Below, in pieces: positions 54,206 through 63,142 of a stretch of 64,000 nucleotides of DNA. Below the pieces are notes generated by a model, which had not been told where the DNA came from, made no database searches, and saw nothing but the letters and a program-made list of their open reading frames with translations. A program made the position numbers and the translations under genes. This DNA is from Geobacter argillaceus. GTDB taxonomy: Bacteria > Desulfobacterota > Desulfuromonadia > Geobacterales > DSM-12255. Each line of letters begins with the position of its first letter. The stretch's first letter is position 1. Location: the NCBI RefSeq assembly GCF_007830735.1, contig NZ_VLLN01000009.1, positions 84,449 to 148,448 of the forward strand. The letters are read 5' to 3'.

Positions 54206-55504
54206 CTACCCGCGAACAATATTTCTTTGTAACGGCAGCGTAACCGTGAAGCGGGCACCTCCGCCGGGGGCGTCATCGACCCCCACCTCTCCCTGCAACG
54301 ACCTGATACTGTCGTAGACGACAGCGAGCCCCATACCGGTACCGGCACCGACTTGGCGGGTCGTGTAGAACGGCTCGAAGATGCGACTCCGCAGTTCAAG
54401 TGGAATACCGGGACCGTTGTCGGCAATGGTGACGGTCAGGCAGCCTTCATGCAGCCGAGTGGCAAGAGTCAGCTTCAGCCCATCCTGACGGACTACCAGG
54501 GCATTTCGCACAATATTGAGAAAAATCTGGCAAAGGAGCGTTGGCCTGCAACTGTACGGCTTGAGCAGACCGTAATCCCTGAATATCTCGGTGCCAGGAG
54601 GGATCTGATGGGTGAGTACGCTTAAGGTGCGGTCGAGCTCTTCGTTGACATCCACATCACCTTCGACCTCGGCATCCACATGGGAGAATCCCTTGAGATC
54701 GGCAACGATCTTGCTAACCCGCTCGGCACCGACCAGGCTCTCGGACAGCAAGTCTCCGATATCAGCCAGGACCATGTCCAGTTTCAGCTCGTTCCACTTG
54801 ACGGCACACTGGCTTGAAACTTCGTCCAGCGGCATGCCACTCGCGACGCGGTTACGAAAAAACTCCAGCATGGCCACGAAACGGCTGACATACTTCTGTA
54901 GCGTGGACAAGTTGCTGGTGATGAACCCGAGCGGGTTGTTGATCTCGTGGGCCACGCCGGCTGCCAGCTGGCCGATGGCGGCCATGTTCTCCTGCTGGAG
55001 GAGTCGGGCATGGGCACGTTCCAGTTCGGCGGTCCGCTCCTTCACTTTCGAGTCAAGGGTCTCGGCCAGTTCCCGGTAGCGCGCCTCCGAAGCGGTCAGC
55101 CGCTCGTTGGCTGCCAGCAGATCGTCATACGACTGGCTGACCACAGCCGTATGCATCTCGGTGGTCAGCATCCGCTTGAGATTGTTGGCCAGGATCGTGT
55201 TTATGGCAACCCAGAGCAGCCCGGCCAGCCCGTCAAGACGCTCTTCATCACCCTCCCGGCCTGAAACCACCAGTGTCCCGACCGGTTCCCCCTCCAGACG
55301 GAGGACACGGGTCGCCGTTACTACGGACGCAACAGCGGGGTTACACTCCGCCCGGATCGGCTCACCGGCGGCATTCAGCAGAAGCGCCTCCGCGACGCCG
55401 GCCCGGACCACTTCGCGCAAGAGCGGCACGACATCTCCTGACCGCAGGATCTCCAGCAGCCCCTTTTCCTCGCCAACCGTGTACCTAACCTGTTGGGACG
55501 TCAT
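54206..55504 (-). CDS. Cytoplasmic sensor histidine kinase
   Basis: The 432-residue kinase has no membrane segment. An N-terminal sensory region (about 1-110, GAF-like composition) leads to a coiled coil (residues 125-170), the phosphoacceptor helix IGQLAAGVAHEINNPLGFIT near 185, and a HATPase domain (IFLNIVRNALVV, IADNGPGIP, GAGTGMGLAVVYDSIRSLQG). Its HisKA region is nearly the same as that of the large kinase at 59354, so both may phosphorylate the same receivers. It overlaps the GTPase gene by 20 bases and is 14 bases before the receiver-GspE gene. Confidence 0.92.
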   Translation of the reverse strand: MTSQQVRYTVGEEKGLLEILRSGDVVPLLREVVRAGVAEALLLNAAGEPIRAECNPAVASVVTATRVLRLEGEPVGTLVVSGREGDEERLDGLAGLLWVAINTILANNLKRMLTTEMHTAVVSQSYDDLLAANERLTASEARYRELAETLDSKVKERTAELERAHARLLQQENMAAIGQLAAGVAHEINNPLGFITSNLSTLQKYVSRFVAMLEFFRNRVASGMPLDEVSSQCAVKWNELKLDMVLADIGDLLSESLVGAERVSKIVADLKGFSHVDAEVEGDVDVNEELDRTLSVLTHQIPPGTEIFRDYGLLKPYSCRPTLLCQIFLNIVRNALVVRQDGLKLTLATRLHEGCLTVTIADNGPGIPLELRSRIFEPFYTTRQVGAGTGMGLAVVYDSIRSLQGEVGVDDAPGGGARFTVTLPLQRNIVRG

Positions 55505-56162
55505 GCCCTGCCCCCACTCCTCGTATCATTTGACCGATGAAAGCGTCTTGGTCAAGTCCATGTTTTGTGGCCAGATGAAAACGATCGTCGATATGCACGT
55601 AGACCAGCACTGCAAGTTTGGTAAGCGTTTCCGTCACCCCGGTCCCCTGTAGGGCGGAGGCCATAAAAATCGGAATTCCTGTCGGCCCCCAGGTCTTCAG
55701 GAGATCGGCCTCGGCTACGATATCGGGCAGGTCCCGCTTGTTGAACTGGATGACCAGCGGCAGCCGGTCGATATCGAGACCGACCAGTGCCAGGTTCCGT
55801 TCCAGGTTCTCGAAGCTGGCAGCGTTATTGGCCGTCTCCTTTGCCCGGGAATCGGCCACGAACACAACACCGTCGGCCCTTTGCAGTACCGCTTTGCGGG
55901 TGGCGTCGTGCTTCACCTGACCGGGAACGGTGTAGATCTTCACCTTGATCTTCAACCCGCTCGGCGCCAAGAGGAAAAACGGCAGCAGATCGAAAAAAAT
56001 CGTCCGATCGTCGGTCGTATCCAGCACCATCAACTCCCCTCTCCCCTCCACCGTCAGCAGATCGTGAAGGCGCAGGAGGTTGGTAGTCTTGCCCGACATG
56101 GCCGGCCCGTAATAAACCAGTTTCAGAATCATCCGATTTTGTGCTTCGTCGAATTCGATCAC
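55485..56162 (-). CDS. MglA-like small GTPase
   Basis: The 225-residue protein has a Ras-like G domain of the MglA type: P-loop YYGPAMSGKTTNLLRLHD near residue 17, the switch region DTTDDRTIFFDLLPF near 48, G3-like TVPGQVKHDATRKAVLQ near 78 (the usual DxxG reads TVPGQ, as in the MglA family), and NKRD near 140. MglA sets the leading pole for gliding and pilus motility in Myxococcus. A C-terminal tail of about 45 residues is extra. No MglB gene is adjacent. GTG 56162 overlaps the upstream HD-GYP gene (GTGA) and the 3' end overlaps the kinase gene. Confidence 0.9.
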   Translation of the reverse strand: MIEFDEAQNRMILKLVYYGPAMSGKTTNLLRLHDLLTVEGRGELMVLDTTDDRTIFFDLLPFFLLAPSGLKIKVKIYTVPGQVKHDATRKAVLQRADGVVFVADSRAKETANNAASFENLERNLALVGLDIDRLPLVIQFNKRDLPDIVAEADLLKTWGPTGIPIFMASALQGTGVTETLTKLAVLVYVHIDDRFHLATKHGLDQDAFIGQMIRGVGAGHDVPTG

Positions 56163-57508
56163 ATGACCATTCCTGTCACGTTGATGACGAACACCCCGTT
56201 TGCGGGCGGATCGATCTGGTAATAGCGCCGGAGCGACACGATCTTGGCATCGTCCAGCACCGTGCCGCTGCGCATAAGCAACAGACCGGTGCCGCTGAAT
56301 ACGTCGCGGGAGACGATGAGACCTTCCGTGAGCTTGCCGGGCGGAAGCTCCAGTTCCATGGATCCCTGGTGGGTACCTCCTTCCGGCCTAGTAGGGTGGG
56401 AAAAATAGTGATAACGGGCAAAACGCTTAAAGTGGCCCACCAGGGACGGGTCCAGCAGGAATCCGAGGTGAAGCGAAATCTTGCCGAATACGACATCAAC
56501 CGTTACCCCCCCCCGCTGGTTGCCGAATTCATGGTCCAAATAGTCGGCAAAGGCAATGATCCGCGCGCCGATCGGTATCGCCTCACCGGTGAGGCCGTCG
56601 GGGAACCCCTTGCCATCGTAACGCTCGTGGTGATGACGGATCAGCAGACCGGCTGCCCGCAGGTCCTCGACCACGTCAATAGCGCTCTGTCCGCGTACTG
56701 CATGTTGCAGATAGATCAGCCGCTCGCTCTCGGTCAACTCTATGAGGCTCTTTTCGAGAATTGCCTCAGGGATGCCTATCTTGCCTATGTCGTGAAGGAG
56801 CGCCGCCGCATGGATCGTTTCGATATCCTTCTCCGGCAGATTGAGTTCGCGGGCCACATTGACCGACAGTTCGGCAACGTTTTTGGCATGACTTTTTAAT
56901 CGCGCACTACAGAGCTCCACCAACCGGGAAAATGCTTCCAATACCTTCCGGAAGTTCTCTCCAATCCGTTCGTTCTTTGCCGAGAGGTCCTCGTTCTGTT
57001 TGCGGATGGTAGCAGTCTGTTCCAGAACACGTCCCTTCAGGTTGGTGTTCCACTCCTGGAGTTCCTCGTTCTGTTTCTGGACCAGGACGTTGAGCCGCCT
57101 GTTCTCCAGCATCAACCGGTACTGGCGAACCGCATCCCGTATGGTCTGGAGGAGATCCTCATCGTTCCACGGCTTGGTGATGTAACGGTAGGCTCCCCCT
57201 TTGTTGATGGCCTCTACGGTCGCATTGATGTCGGCGTAGCCGGTCAGGACGATCCGAAGCGCATCTGGAGCTCTCTCCCTTGACCTGCTCAGGAACTCCA
57301 CACCGCTCATCCCCGGCATCCGCTGGTCGGAGACGATCACCCCGACCCCTCCGGTCTCCCGCAGCACGGTCAACCCCTTTTCGCCCGAGTTTGCGGTAAG
57401 GACCAGGAACTCCTCGTCCATAAACAGTCTGTTGAGAGAACGGAGAATACTCTCCTCATCGTCAACGAACAGAACCTTATCCAACTGCACATCAACCGCT
57501 TCAGACAT
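56159..57508 (-). CDS. Response regulator with HD-GYP domain (I)
   Basis: The 449-residue protein has a receiver (LFVDDEES; VIVSDQRMPGMSG near residue 55; YITKPWNDED), a long coiled coil (about 130-210), and an HD-GYP domain with LLHDIGKIGIP near 265 and RHHHERYDGKGFPDGLTGE near 320. HD-GYP enzymes degrade c-di-GMP; the GYP triad is GFP here. A further 130 C-terminal residues follow the domain. ATG 57508 has AGGAG 8 bases upstream and overlaps the preceding gene by 8 bases; upstream in-frame starts would run deeper into that gene. Confidence 0.92.
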   Translation of the reverse strand: MSEAVDVQLDKVLFVDDEESILRSLNRLFMDEEFLVLTANSGEKGLTVLRETGGVGVIVSDQRMPGMSGVEFLSRSRERAPDALRIVLTGYADINATVEAINKGGAYRYITKPWNDEDLLQTIRDAVRQYRLMLENRRLNVLVQKQNEELQEWNTNLKGRVLEQTATIRKQNEDLSAKNERIGENFRKVLEAFSRLVELCSARLKSHAKNVAELSVNVARELNLPEKDIETIHAAALLHDIGKIGIPEAILEKSLIELTESERLIYLQHAVRGQSAIDVVEDLRAAGLLIRHHHERYDGKGFPDGLTGEAIPIGARIIAFADYLDHEFGNQRGGVTVDVVFGKISLHLGFLLDPSLVGHFKRFARYHYFSHPTRPEGGTHQGSMELELPPGKLTEGLIVSRDVFSGTGLLLMRSGTVLDDAKIVSLRRYYQIDPPANGVFVINVTGMVM

Positions 57509-58502
57509 GGCATGACTCCTCTTCATTGCCCGCAGCTTCTCTGCCGCAGTCCCGAACAACAATGTGCCTGAACAGGGGTACCAGCTCAGGATCTAGCACA
57601 ACACCCTGCAACGATTCAAGCACGGAAAGTCCTTTGCGCAAGGAACACCCTTTGCGGTAAGGGCGGTCGGTGGTAAGGGCATCAAAGACATCGGCGACCG
57701 CCACGATGCGTGCCTCTTGGGGAATCTGACCGCCGGCCAGTCCGCAGGGATATCCACTGCCGTCAAAGCGTTCATGATGGTACCGGATGATATTGACTAC
57801 GACCTCCGGCAGTTGGGCCTGCCGGGCAACCTCCGCACCCCAGTCCGGATGCTTGCGTATCGTTTCGAACTCCTTTTCCGTCAATATGCCGTTGAAGTTG
57901 AGAATTTCCTCGGGCACGCCGATCTTGCCGCAGTCGTGGAGCCAGCCGCCATAACGGATCTCTCTGAGCCGGGTCGCCGGCATCCCCAACTCCTTTGCGA
58001 TCCCGGTCGCATAGGTGGCTACCCGGTCGCAGTGGCCGCGGGTGTAGTGATCCTTGAGTTCAATAGTCTGGGCCAGTGAGCGGAGGATCACCTCGTCCTC
58101 CCGCCGCAGGGCGGAGAGAACACGGTAACGCGCCAGAGATTCGCTCACCGTCTGTACCAGCAGCTCGTTTTCCCACGGTTTCACCAGGAAGCGAAAGACT
58201 TCGCCGCTGTTGATGGCCTGGAGGGCAATGGTGAGGTCGGCATAACCGGTCATCAGCACCTTCACCGTTTGGGGAGACTCCGCCTTGAGCCGGGCCAGTA
58301 GGTCTATTCCACCCATATCAGGCATCATGTTGTCCGAGACGATGACACAAATATCTTCGGAGCGGCAGATCTCGATCGCCTGCAGGGGACTACTGGTGTA
58401 CAGGAGAGTCAGTTCACTATCGTCGAACACCCTGCGGATGGAATTGAGTATATGCTCCTCGTCGTCGACAAACAGCACTTTCGCGTCACCAGTTTCCAAC
58501 AT
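57501..58502 (-). CDS. Response regulator with HD-GYP domain (II)
   Basis: The 333-residue protein is an RpfG-type regulator: a receiver (LFVDDEEH; CVIVSDNMMPDMGG near residue 55; FLVKPWENELL) followed by HD-GYP with KDHYTRGHCDRVATYA near 145, WLHDCGKIGVP near 185 and HHERFDGSGYPCGLAGG near 242. All motifs for c-di-GMP hydrolysis are intact. AGGAGGT, inside the last codons of the upstream gene, lies 8 bases before ATG 58502. A pair of HD-GYP proteins in one operon suggests tight lowering of c-di-GMP or distinct partners. Confidence 0.93.
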   Translation of the reverse strand: MLETGDAKVLFVDDEEHILNSIRRVFDDSELTLLYTSSPLQAIEICRSEDICVIVSDNMMPDMGGIDLLARLKAESPQTVKVLMTGYADLTIALQAINSGEVFRFLVKPWENELLVQTVSESLARYRVLSALRREDEVILRSLAQTIELKDHYTRGHCDRVATYATGIAKELGMPATRLREIRYGGWLHDCGKIGVPEEILNFNGILTEKEFETIRKHPDWGAEVARQAQLPEVVVNIIRYHHERFDGSGYPCGLAGGQIPQEARIVAVADVFDALTTDRPYRKGCSLRKGLSVLESLQGVVLDPELVPLFRHIVVRDCGREAAGNEEESCHV

Positions 58503-58508
58503 GTAACA

Positions 58509-59345
58509 CTACCTCCTCTGCATTTCATTGACATCTGCTGACACAAATGCCACCACCACCGCTTCCTGCCCTTCTGCCTGGACATGCACCCCTTTGAGCA
58601 ACAGATTCTCGCCGTTCAGAACCACCACATCGGACAGGCTTTCCTGCTCGAAGAGCCGGGTGATGAAATCGGTGAACGGCTGGGGCAATACTTCAACCAC
58701 CTTCTCTCTGAGGATCATCTCGCATTCTTTACCGATAATGCAGGCTGCAAATTCGTTGCACTGAACGATCACCCCGTCCGGGACCACACAAACGACCCCA
58801 ACCGGCAACATCTGCAGGATATTCCGGGTATGCACCAGGGCCTTGTTTTGCAGGATCAGCTCCGCGGTACGATCAGTCACGATCCGTTCCAGATTCTCGT
58901 TCAGGATTTGGAGCTCTTCGTTAGACTCGGCAAGCTTCGAGGCAAGTTCCTGGTTTCGCTTGTGGAGAAAGTAGGTCTCCACTGCCTTGATGATGGTGAT
59001 CCTGAGTTCGTCGTCGTTCCACGGTTTCGGGATGAACTTGTAAATCTGTCCCTCGTTGATCGCCTCTACAATGGCGGCGGTGTCGGCATACCCGGACAGC
59101 ACGATGCGCACGGTGTCCGGCCAGCGGCTGCAGACCTCCCGCAGGAACTCGACACCGGTCATGCCCGGCATCCGGTAGTCGGAAATGACCACCTGGGTCT
59201 CCGGAGCAGTCGCCAGCAGTTTGAGCCCCTCATCACCCGAAGTCGCGGTGTAGATCTCGAAATCATCGTCCAGAAATATCCGCTCCAGTGACCGCAATAC
59301 GTTGGCCTCATCGTCCACACAGAGAATGCGTACCTGCTCGTCCAT
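58509..59345 (-). CDS. Response regulator with PAS-like C-terminal domain
   Basis: The 278-residue protein has a receiver (LCVDDEAN; VVISDYRMPGMTG near residue 52; FIPKPWNDDEL near 103), a coiled coil (ASKLAESNEELQILNENLER near 130), and a PAS-like domain from about 180 (HTRNILQMLPVGVVCVVPDG, CNEFAACIIGKE). There is no enzymatic or DNA-binding output, so it likely relays or senses. GAGGGG overlapping the kinase stop codon serves ATG 59345. It lies directly after the large membrane kinase. Confidence 0.9.
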   Translation of the reverse strand: MDEQVRILCVDDEANVLRSLERIFLDDDFEIYTATSGDEGLKLLATAPETQVVISDYRMPGMTGVEFLREVCSRWPDTVRIVLSGYADTAAIVEAINEGQIYKFIPKPWNDDELRITIIKAVETYFLHKRNQELASKLAESNEELQILNENLERIVTDRTAELILQNKALVHTRNILQMLPVGVVCVVPDGVIVQCNEFAACIIGKECEMILREKVVEVLPQPFTDFITRLFEQESLSDVVVLNGENLLLKGVHVQAEGQEAVVVAFVSADVNEMQRR

Positions 59346-59353
59346 AGCACCCC

Positions 59354-62300
59354 TCAATCGGTTACCGGTAGACGCACGGTAAACGTCGTCCCTTCACCCA
59401 CAACACTTTCCAGCAGTATCTCTCCCCCATGCTTCTTGACGATATCGTACGATATGGAGAGCCCCAGGCCGGTCCCTTTTCCGACCTCCTTGGTGGTAAA
59501 AAACGGCTCGAATATCCGACTGTGGAGTTCGTCGGGAATACCGCTTCCCGTATCGCTGATAGCGATGAAAATGTCCGCGCCTTCGGCCCAACTGCGGATG
59601 GTTATCGTACCTTGGCTTTCTATAGCGTGCGCCGCGTTAACGAGAAGGTTCATAAAAACCTGATTCAGTTGCTGTGGATAGCATCTGGTCTCGGGTAGTT
59701 CGCCATACTCCCGCTCCACGGTTGCCTTGTACTTCAGTTCGTTCCAGACAATATTGAGGGTACTTTCCAGGCAATTATTGAGATTTTCACGCTTGTATTC
59801 GGATTCATCCACCCTGGAAAAGCTCTTCAGGTTCTGGACAATCTTCCTGACCCGGTCGGTGCCGTCAAGAGATTCCTGAATCAGCTTGCGGCTATCCTCA
59901 ATAATATAGTCGAGCTTCAGCTTTTTTCGCTGGCTGGCAATCACCTCCCCTACCTCCTGCGAAGCAGAAGAGGAAAGCGCTTCCCCCTGGGCCTGGATGA
60001 ACTCGATCATCCGCCCCACATACTTATCCAGGGTACCGAGGTTGCTGTTGACGAAACCGATGGGATTGTTGATCTCATGGGCAACACCGGCGGCCAGTTG
60101 CCCGATGGAAGCCATCTTTTCCTTCTGGAGCATCTGGGAGTGGGCCTCCTTCAACTCCTTTAGAGCCGTCTCCAGCGCTTCGGACGCTCTCTTCAACTCC
60201 GTGAAATCGTGAAATGTAATAACCGCACCGGAAATGTCGTCATCTTTGATGGGGTAATAGGTGAGGTAAAACCATTTCTCGCTCTGACTGTGGTAGAACT
60301 GCATGCTCCATTGTGTTCGCCCTCTTGTCTCAATATCGGGGGCGAGCAACAGCGTCCGCCAGTCAGTACCGAGAATATCGTCGAACGGCTTACCGACAAG
60401 CTCGACCACTGCCAGGTTACATCGGCGTACCCTTTCCGCCTCATCAACAAGGATGACCAAATCGCTGATGCAATCGAGGGTCTGCTCCCACTCCCTTTTC
60501 CCCTGCTGCACCTGGAGGAAGAGGTCGCTCAACTGCTCGTGGTGCTTCTCGAGTTTCTCACGACTCTGACGTAGCGCCTCCTCAGCCTCCTTGCGGGCGG
60601 TGATGTCCTCCTTGATCGCCAGAAAATGTGTAATGACACCATCCGTGTCGGACACGGGGGCGATGGTGACGTTCTCCCAGTAGCGCTCACCGCTTTTTTT
60701 CCTGTTGAGGAGTTCCCCCCGCCACTCCCGTCCCGAGGTAATTGCCCTCCATAACTCCTCGTACACCTCTGGCGGGTTGGCGTCGGACTTCATGATCCGC
60801 GGGTTCTTCCCCTGCACCTCTTCGAACTCGTAGCCGGTCAATTGTGTGAACTTGGGGTTGACATATTCTATACCACCTCTGACATCGGTTATAACTATGG
60901 AAGCAGGGCTCTGCTCGACGGCACGGGAAAGCTTGCGCAGACTTTCTTCGGCCTCCCTGCTTTCGGTGATATCGTAGCAGCTGCCTATATACCCGGCAAA
61001 GACACCGTCGAAGTCATTGAAGGGCCGGCCGAAGTTTACGACCCAGCGGTACACCCCATCCCAGCGGCGGAGTCGGTACTCCATCCGGAACGGACGTCTG
61101 GCCTCGGAGGCTTCGAGGTAGGTAGCGAGACAATAGTCACGGTCCTCGGGGTGCACCCCCTCGGCCCAGCCGTCCCCCAGGTCCTGCTCCAGTGTGCGGC
61201 CGGTAAAATCGAGCCAGGTCTTGTTAAGATAGTTGCATTTGGCATCGGTACCGGCACGCCAGATGAACGCGGGAAACTCCTCGAACAGGCTGAGGTAGAA
61301 ATCCTTTAAGAGAATCACGTTATCTTCGGCGATTTTCCGCTCGGTGATGTCCTGAAGCGTTTCGATGACCGCCACCAATGCGTCATCGGCATTCCTGATG
61401 GGCGCGGCTTCGAAGAAGATATAGCGATCCTTTCCCCCGAGACCGGAGTACCACCCTTCGGACTGCAGCCCCTCCTTGGCAAGGGTGGAAGGAGACGATT
61501 TGTCGTAGAGTTCCGGAAGTTTTTCTTGATCATGACTAATGATGACGTCAGCAAGGGTAGGGCGCCTCTGACTGTAAAACGGCTCCCACTGCCGCTCGGT
61601 ACCGATCATAGCTTCGGCCATGAATCCCGTAAGTTTCTCGCATGCCTTGTTCCAGAAGACAATCCGGTGAAGGGAGTCGAGCACGAAGATAGGCGCGGTA
61701 GCATTGCTGATCAGTTTTTCCGCGAAGTTCTTCTGGGTCTGGAGTTCCATCTGTTGCCTTTCCAACTCACCCACCATGGCGTTAAAGGTCTCGGCCAGGG
61801 TTCCGATCTCGTCAGCGGCAGCGTCTCTGAAGTACTTATCTTCCCCCACCTTGCCGGGGAGACTTGCAACATGCCGGGTAAAACGGATCAGTGGTGCCGT
61901 GATGCGCGCCATAACCAACCAGATCACTGTGGCCAGAATAAGATCTATCAAGGCAATCGCAACAATCAGTTTCGTCCGAATCTTCATTATCGGCCCGTAC
62001 ACCTCGGAACGTGGGTAGTGAGCTGCCAGTATCCAATCAACGTTCTTCAGATGCTTGAACATGGCAAAGCCGTCCACTCCGCTTAAATTCGGAGATTCAG
62101 TGATCCCTTCGAATCCAGCGATGGCACGGTCAACCGCCCTATTCAGCCCTGGCCGGACCGTCTTGAGAACGTAAGAACTGTCCGGATGTGTCACTATGAC
62201 CCGCCCCTCGGTGATCAATGAAAAGTAACCATGATCGCCGATCTTGAGCCGGTTGATTTTAGTGATGAAGGAATCCTCGGTAAGCCGCATTCGGCCGGAG

Positions 62301-62824
62301 ATGACGGCAACGACCGTACCGTCTCCGGCCTTGATCGGTGCCGTGAAGGAGACAACCGGGAATTCTCCGGGCAGGGATATCCGATACGGTGTCGAGATGG
62401 CGGGCGAGCCGGTCCTGAACGTTTTGCTCACATATTCCTCGGCTGGGCAGGTCCTGCCAAGGCTTTCGTAGCTGCGTGGACTTCCGGCCAGGAGTCGACC
62501 CTTACGGTCGACCACGCGGAATCCGGCATCAAAAAAAATGCGAGTTTCTTTCTTGTTGTCGAGAATTTTTTGCAGTCGTTCCGGTTGGAGGAGATCCTGC
62601 GGATTAATGTCCGACGCCACAGAAACAAGCTGGCGTTGGGCTAGTGCGAGCTTGTCGTCGAGTTGCTGGCCAAGTGCAGCGATCAGCCCCAACTGCTGCT
62701 TGGCCATCTCGGACTTGAATTCGCCTGTAAAACAGACGTAAGCCAATGCAGCCAACCCGACGAATCCAGCAAATATCAGAAAAAAGACGGGGATAGTAAT
62801 CTTCGACTTCAGGCTCACGGACAT
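59354..62824 (-). CDS. Multi-PAS membrane sensor histidine kinase
   Basis: The 1156-residue kinase opens the signalling operon. A first membrane helix (VFFLIFAGFVGLAALAYVCF), an extracytoplasmic Cache-type sensor (about 35-290), a second helix and a HAMP linker (TAPLIRFTRHVASLPG, about 315-370) come first. Four PAS domains follow (about 380-500, 515-640, 645-765, 795-910), then HisKA with IGQLAAGVAHEINNPIGFVN near 945 and a HATPase (LLVNAAHAIE, ISDTGSGIP, GKGTGLGLSISYDIVKKHGG). AGGGAGGG precedes ATG 62824. It has no receiver of its own, which fits the separate regulators that follow. Confidence 0.94.
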   Translation of the reverse strand: MSVSLKSKITIPVFFLIFAGFVGLAALAYVCFTGEFKSEMAKQQLGLIAALGQQLDDKLALAQRQLVSVASDINPQDLLQPERLQKILDNKKETRIFFDAGFRVVDRKGRLLAGSPRSYESLGRTCPAEEYVSKTFRTGSPAISTPYRISLPGEFPVVSFTAPIKAGDGTVVAVISGRMRLTEDSFITKINRLKIGDHGYFSLITEGRVIVTHPDSSYVLKTVRPGLNRAVDRAIAGFEGITESPNLSGVDGFAMFKHLKNVDWILAAHYPRSEVYGPIMKIRTKLIVAIALIDLILATVIWLVMARITAPLIRFTRHVASLPGKVGEDKYFRDAAADEIGTLAETFNAMVGELERQQMELQTQKNFAEKLISNATAPIFVLDSLHRIVFWNKACEKLTGFMAEAMIGTERQWEPFYSQRRPTLADVIISHDQEKLPELYDKSSPSTLAKEGLQSEGWYSGLGGKDRYIFFEAAPIRNADDALVAVIETLQDITERKIAEDNVILLKDFYLSLFEEFPAFIWRAGTDAKCNYLNKTWLDFTGRTLEQDLGDGWAEGVHPEDRDYCLATYLEASEARRPFRMEYRLRRWDGVYRWVVNFGRPFNDFDGVFAGYIGSCYDITESREAEESLRKLSRAVEQSPASIVITDVRGGIEYVNPKFTQLTGYEFEEVQGKNPRIMKSDANPPEVYEELWRAITSGREWRGELLNRKKSGERYWENVTIAPVSDTDGVITHFLAIKEDITARKEAEEALRQSREKLEKHHEQLSDLFLQVQQGKREWEQTLDCISDLVILVDEAERVRRCNLAVVELVGKPFDDILGTDWRTLLLAPDIETRGRTQWSMQFYHSQSEKWFYLTYYPIKDDDISGAVITFHDFTELKRASEALETALKELKEAHSQMLQKEKMASIGQLAAGVAHEINNPIGFVNSNLGTLDKYVGRMIEFIQAQGEALSSSASQEVGEVIASQRKKLKLDYIIEDSRKLIQESLDGTDRVRKIVQNLKSFSRVDESEYKRENLNNCLESTLNIVWNELKYKATVEREYGELPETRCYPQQLNQVFMNLLVNAAHAIESQGTITIRSWAEGADIFIAISDTGSGIPDELHSRIFEPFFTTKEVGKGTGLGLSISYDIVKKHGGEILLESVVGEGTTFTVRLPVTD

Positions 62825-62872
62825 GACTGGCACCCTCCCTGTTGTGGGATACGTGTATATATCGGGCAATAA

Positions 62873-62898
62873 AGATTAAAATTGAATTGATTTAATCT
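62873..62898. promoter_or_regulatory. Inverted repeat upstream of the signalling operon
   Basis: AGATTAAA and TTTAATCT are perfect 8-base arms with 10 bases between, about 50 bases upstream of the large kinase start. The arm spacing equals that of the inverted repeat before amt. It may be an operator; no regulator can be named. Confidence 0.5.
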
Positions 62899-63043
62899 GA
62901 TCATATCACGGGCAGAACCGACACATCCTCTGTCTGCCGGCATTTTTCAGGATGAGATCGCCACCGTGGTCATTGCATCGACATTAGACATACCATTTCA
63001 ATGACCATGAACGCGTCTGACCGAGAACCGCAGAAAATTTCAA

Positions 63044-63096
63044 CAAAAAAAATCGGGAGAACAGGCAGCCTCAAAAAAGGTACCCATTCCCCCGAT
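63044..63096 (-). terminator. Terminator of the pyrophosphatase gene
   Basis: On the minus strand ATCGGGGGAA (63096-63087) pairs with TTCTCCCGAT (63061-63052), ten pairs with one G-U, around a 25-base loop. Eight T residues follow. Confidence 0.8.
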
Positions 63097-63142
63097 AATT
63101 TCAGCCCTGAATTCGCCGGTTGGAGCTATCCGCTACAGACCC

